This document shows, piece after piece, positions 63,963-64,000 of a DNA stretch of 64,000 nucleotides. Numbering within the stretch: the first letter of the stretch is position 1; every line of letters starts with the position of its first letter. Source of the DNA: Pontibacter korlensis (GTDB lineage Bacteria > Bacteroidota > Bacteroidia > Cytophagales > Hymenobacteraceae). Both the position numbers and the translations under genes were made by a program. The notes beneath the pieces were generated by a model. That model made no database searches, was not told the DNA's origin, and worked only from the letters and a program-made list of their open reading frames with translations. Location of the stretch: contig NZ_CP009621.1 of assembly GCF_000973725.1 (NCBI RefSeq), positions 620,001 through 684,000 on the forward strand. Direction: 5' to 3'.

Positions 63963-64000
63963 TAAAAGCCCCGGCCAAGTATACTTGGCCGGGGCTTTTA
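63963..64000. terminator. Perfect palindromic terminator at the right edge
   Basis: The last 38 bases form a perfect palindrome (GC-rich core, A-run and T-run ends). It probably ends a gene beyond the window or marks the far side of the galactoside cluster. Confidence 0.85.

Noticed and set aside
1..64000. CRISPR arrays, rRNA, tRNA, transposase or phage genes
   Set aside because: None was recognised on reading both strands; hairpins found are unit-sized and near gene ends, and no spaced direct-repeat array was seen.

Overview
The window looks like chromosomal DNA of a Bacteroidota bacterium, most likely a Pontibacter-like member of the Hymenobacteraceae (inference from gene content and style, not from a search). 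Supporting signs are a SusC/RagA TonB-linked receptor followed by the first codons of a SusD-type gene, DUF5916 and DUF3857 families, a DUF4112 protein, lipoproteins with short Bacteroidota lipoboxes, and Bacteroidota promoters (TAnnTTTG -7 element, TTTG near -33). No rRNA, tRNA, CRISPR array, phage or transposase gene was recognised. Most of the window is housekeeping and envelope biology with strong hairpin terminators between units.

Layout. 1-3.2 kb: a SusCD nutrient-uptake pair on the minus strand, cut by the left edge. 3.5-4.75 kb: a decayed locus, with a frameshifted PorV-like outer-membrane protein and the first ~53 codons of a helix-hairpin-helix protein. 4.75-5.9 kb: an arsI/cadI-like glyoxalase-fold gene with a sigZ-type ECF sigma factor. 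6-10 kb: two DUF3857/transglutaminase paralogues, one with catalytic residues and one without. 10.5-13.4 kb: an unknown protein and a radical-SAM DNA-repair pair (TIGR03915/TIGR03916 type) with a small third gene between them. 13.6-21.4 kb: plus-strand genes for an Omp85-like barrel, CvfB, a DUF5916 protein, an NAD(P)-binding protein, a methyltransferase and a small outer-membrane protein. 21.5-23.8 kb: a RimB-RimK-AstE-like operon. 24-28.8 kb: a PQQ-type sugar dehydrogenase lipoprotein, an alpha/beta hydrolase, a DUF502 protein, and a unit made of a small lipoprotein, cmk and ispH.

28.9-36.3 kb: adenine deaminase, a response regulator, a cystathionine-beta-synthase-like enzyme, sucD, an oxidoreductase, and divergent oxyR/dps. 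36.4-42.3 kb: a structured intergenic region, then rny, zapA, a coiled-coil gene and pheT, and a DUF1684 protein. 42.5-49.6 kb: a lipoprotein with a 19-residue repeat, a divergent pyruvate-kinase-like protein, a DJ-1/PfpI protein, a three-gene small-protein cluster including a stand-alone TonB-plug-like protein, a broken four-helix-bundle (S23) gene between imperfect inverted repeats, radC and a phosphoesterase. 49.8-54.9 kb: a lipoprotein, a carboxypeptidase-D-like domain protein, uvsE, DUF4112, two tiny secreted proteins and proline dehydrogenase. 54.9-56.7 kb: an orphan cytochrome oxidase subunit I. 57-63.6 kb: a galactoside catabolic cluster (GH2 lipoprotein, galK, galT, Na+/sugar symporter).

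Coherent modules are uptake (SusCD), metalloid response (arsI-sigZ), peroxide defence (OxyR/Dps), UV and other DNA repair (uvsE, radC, the radical-SAM pair), ribosomal protein S6 modification (RimK/RimB) and beta-galactoside use (Leloir genes). The least explained items are the repeat lipoprotein, the pyruvate-kinase-like protein, the stand-alone plug domain, and the inverted-repeat element found once with a dead S23 gene and once empty.
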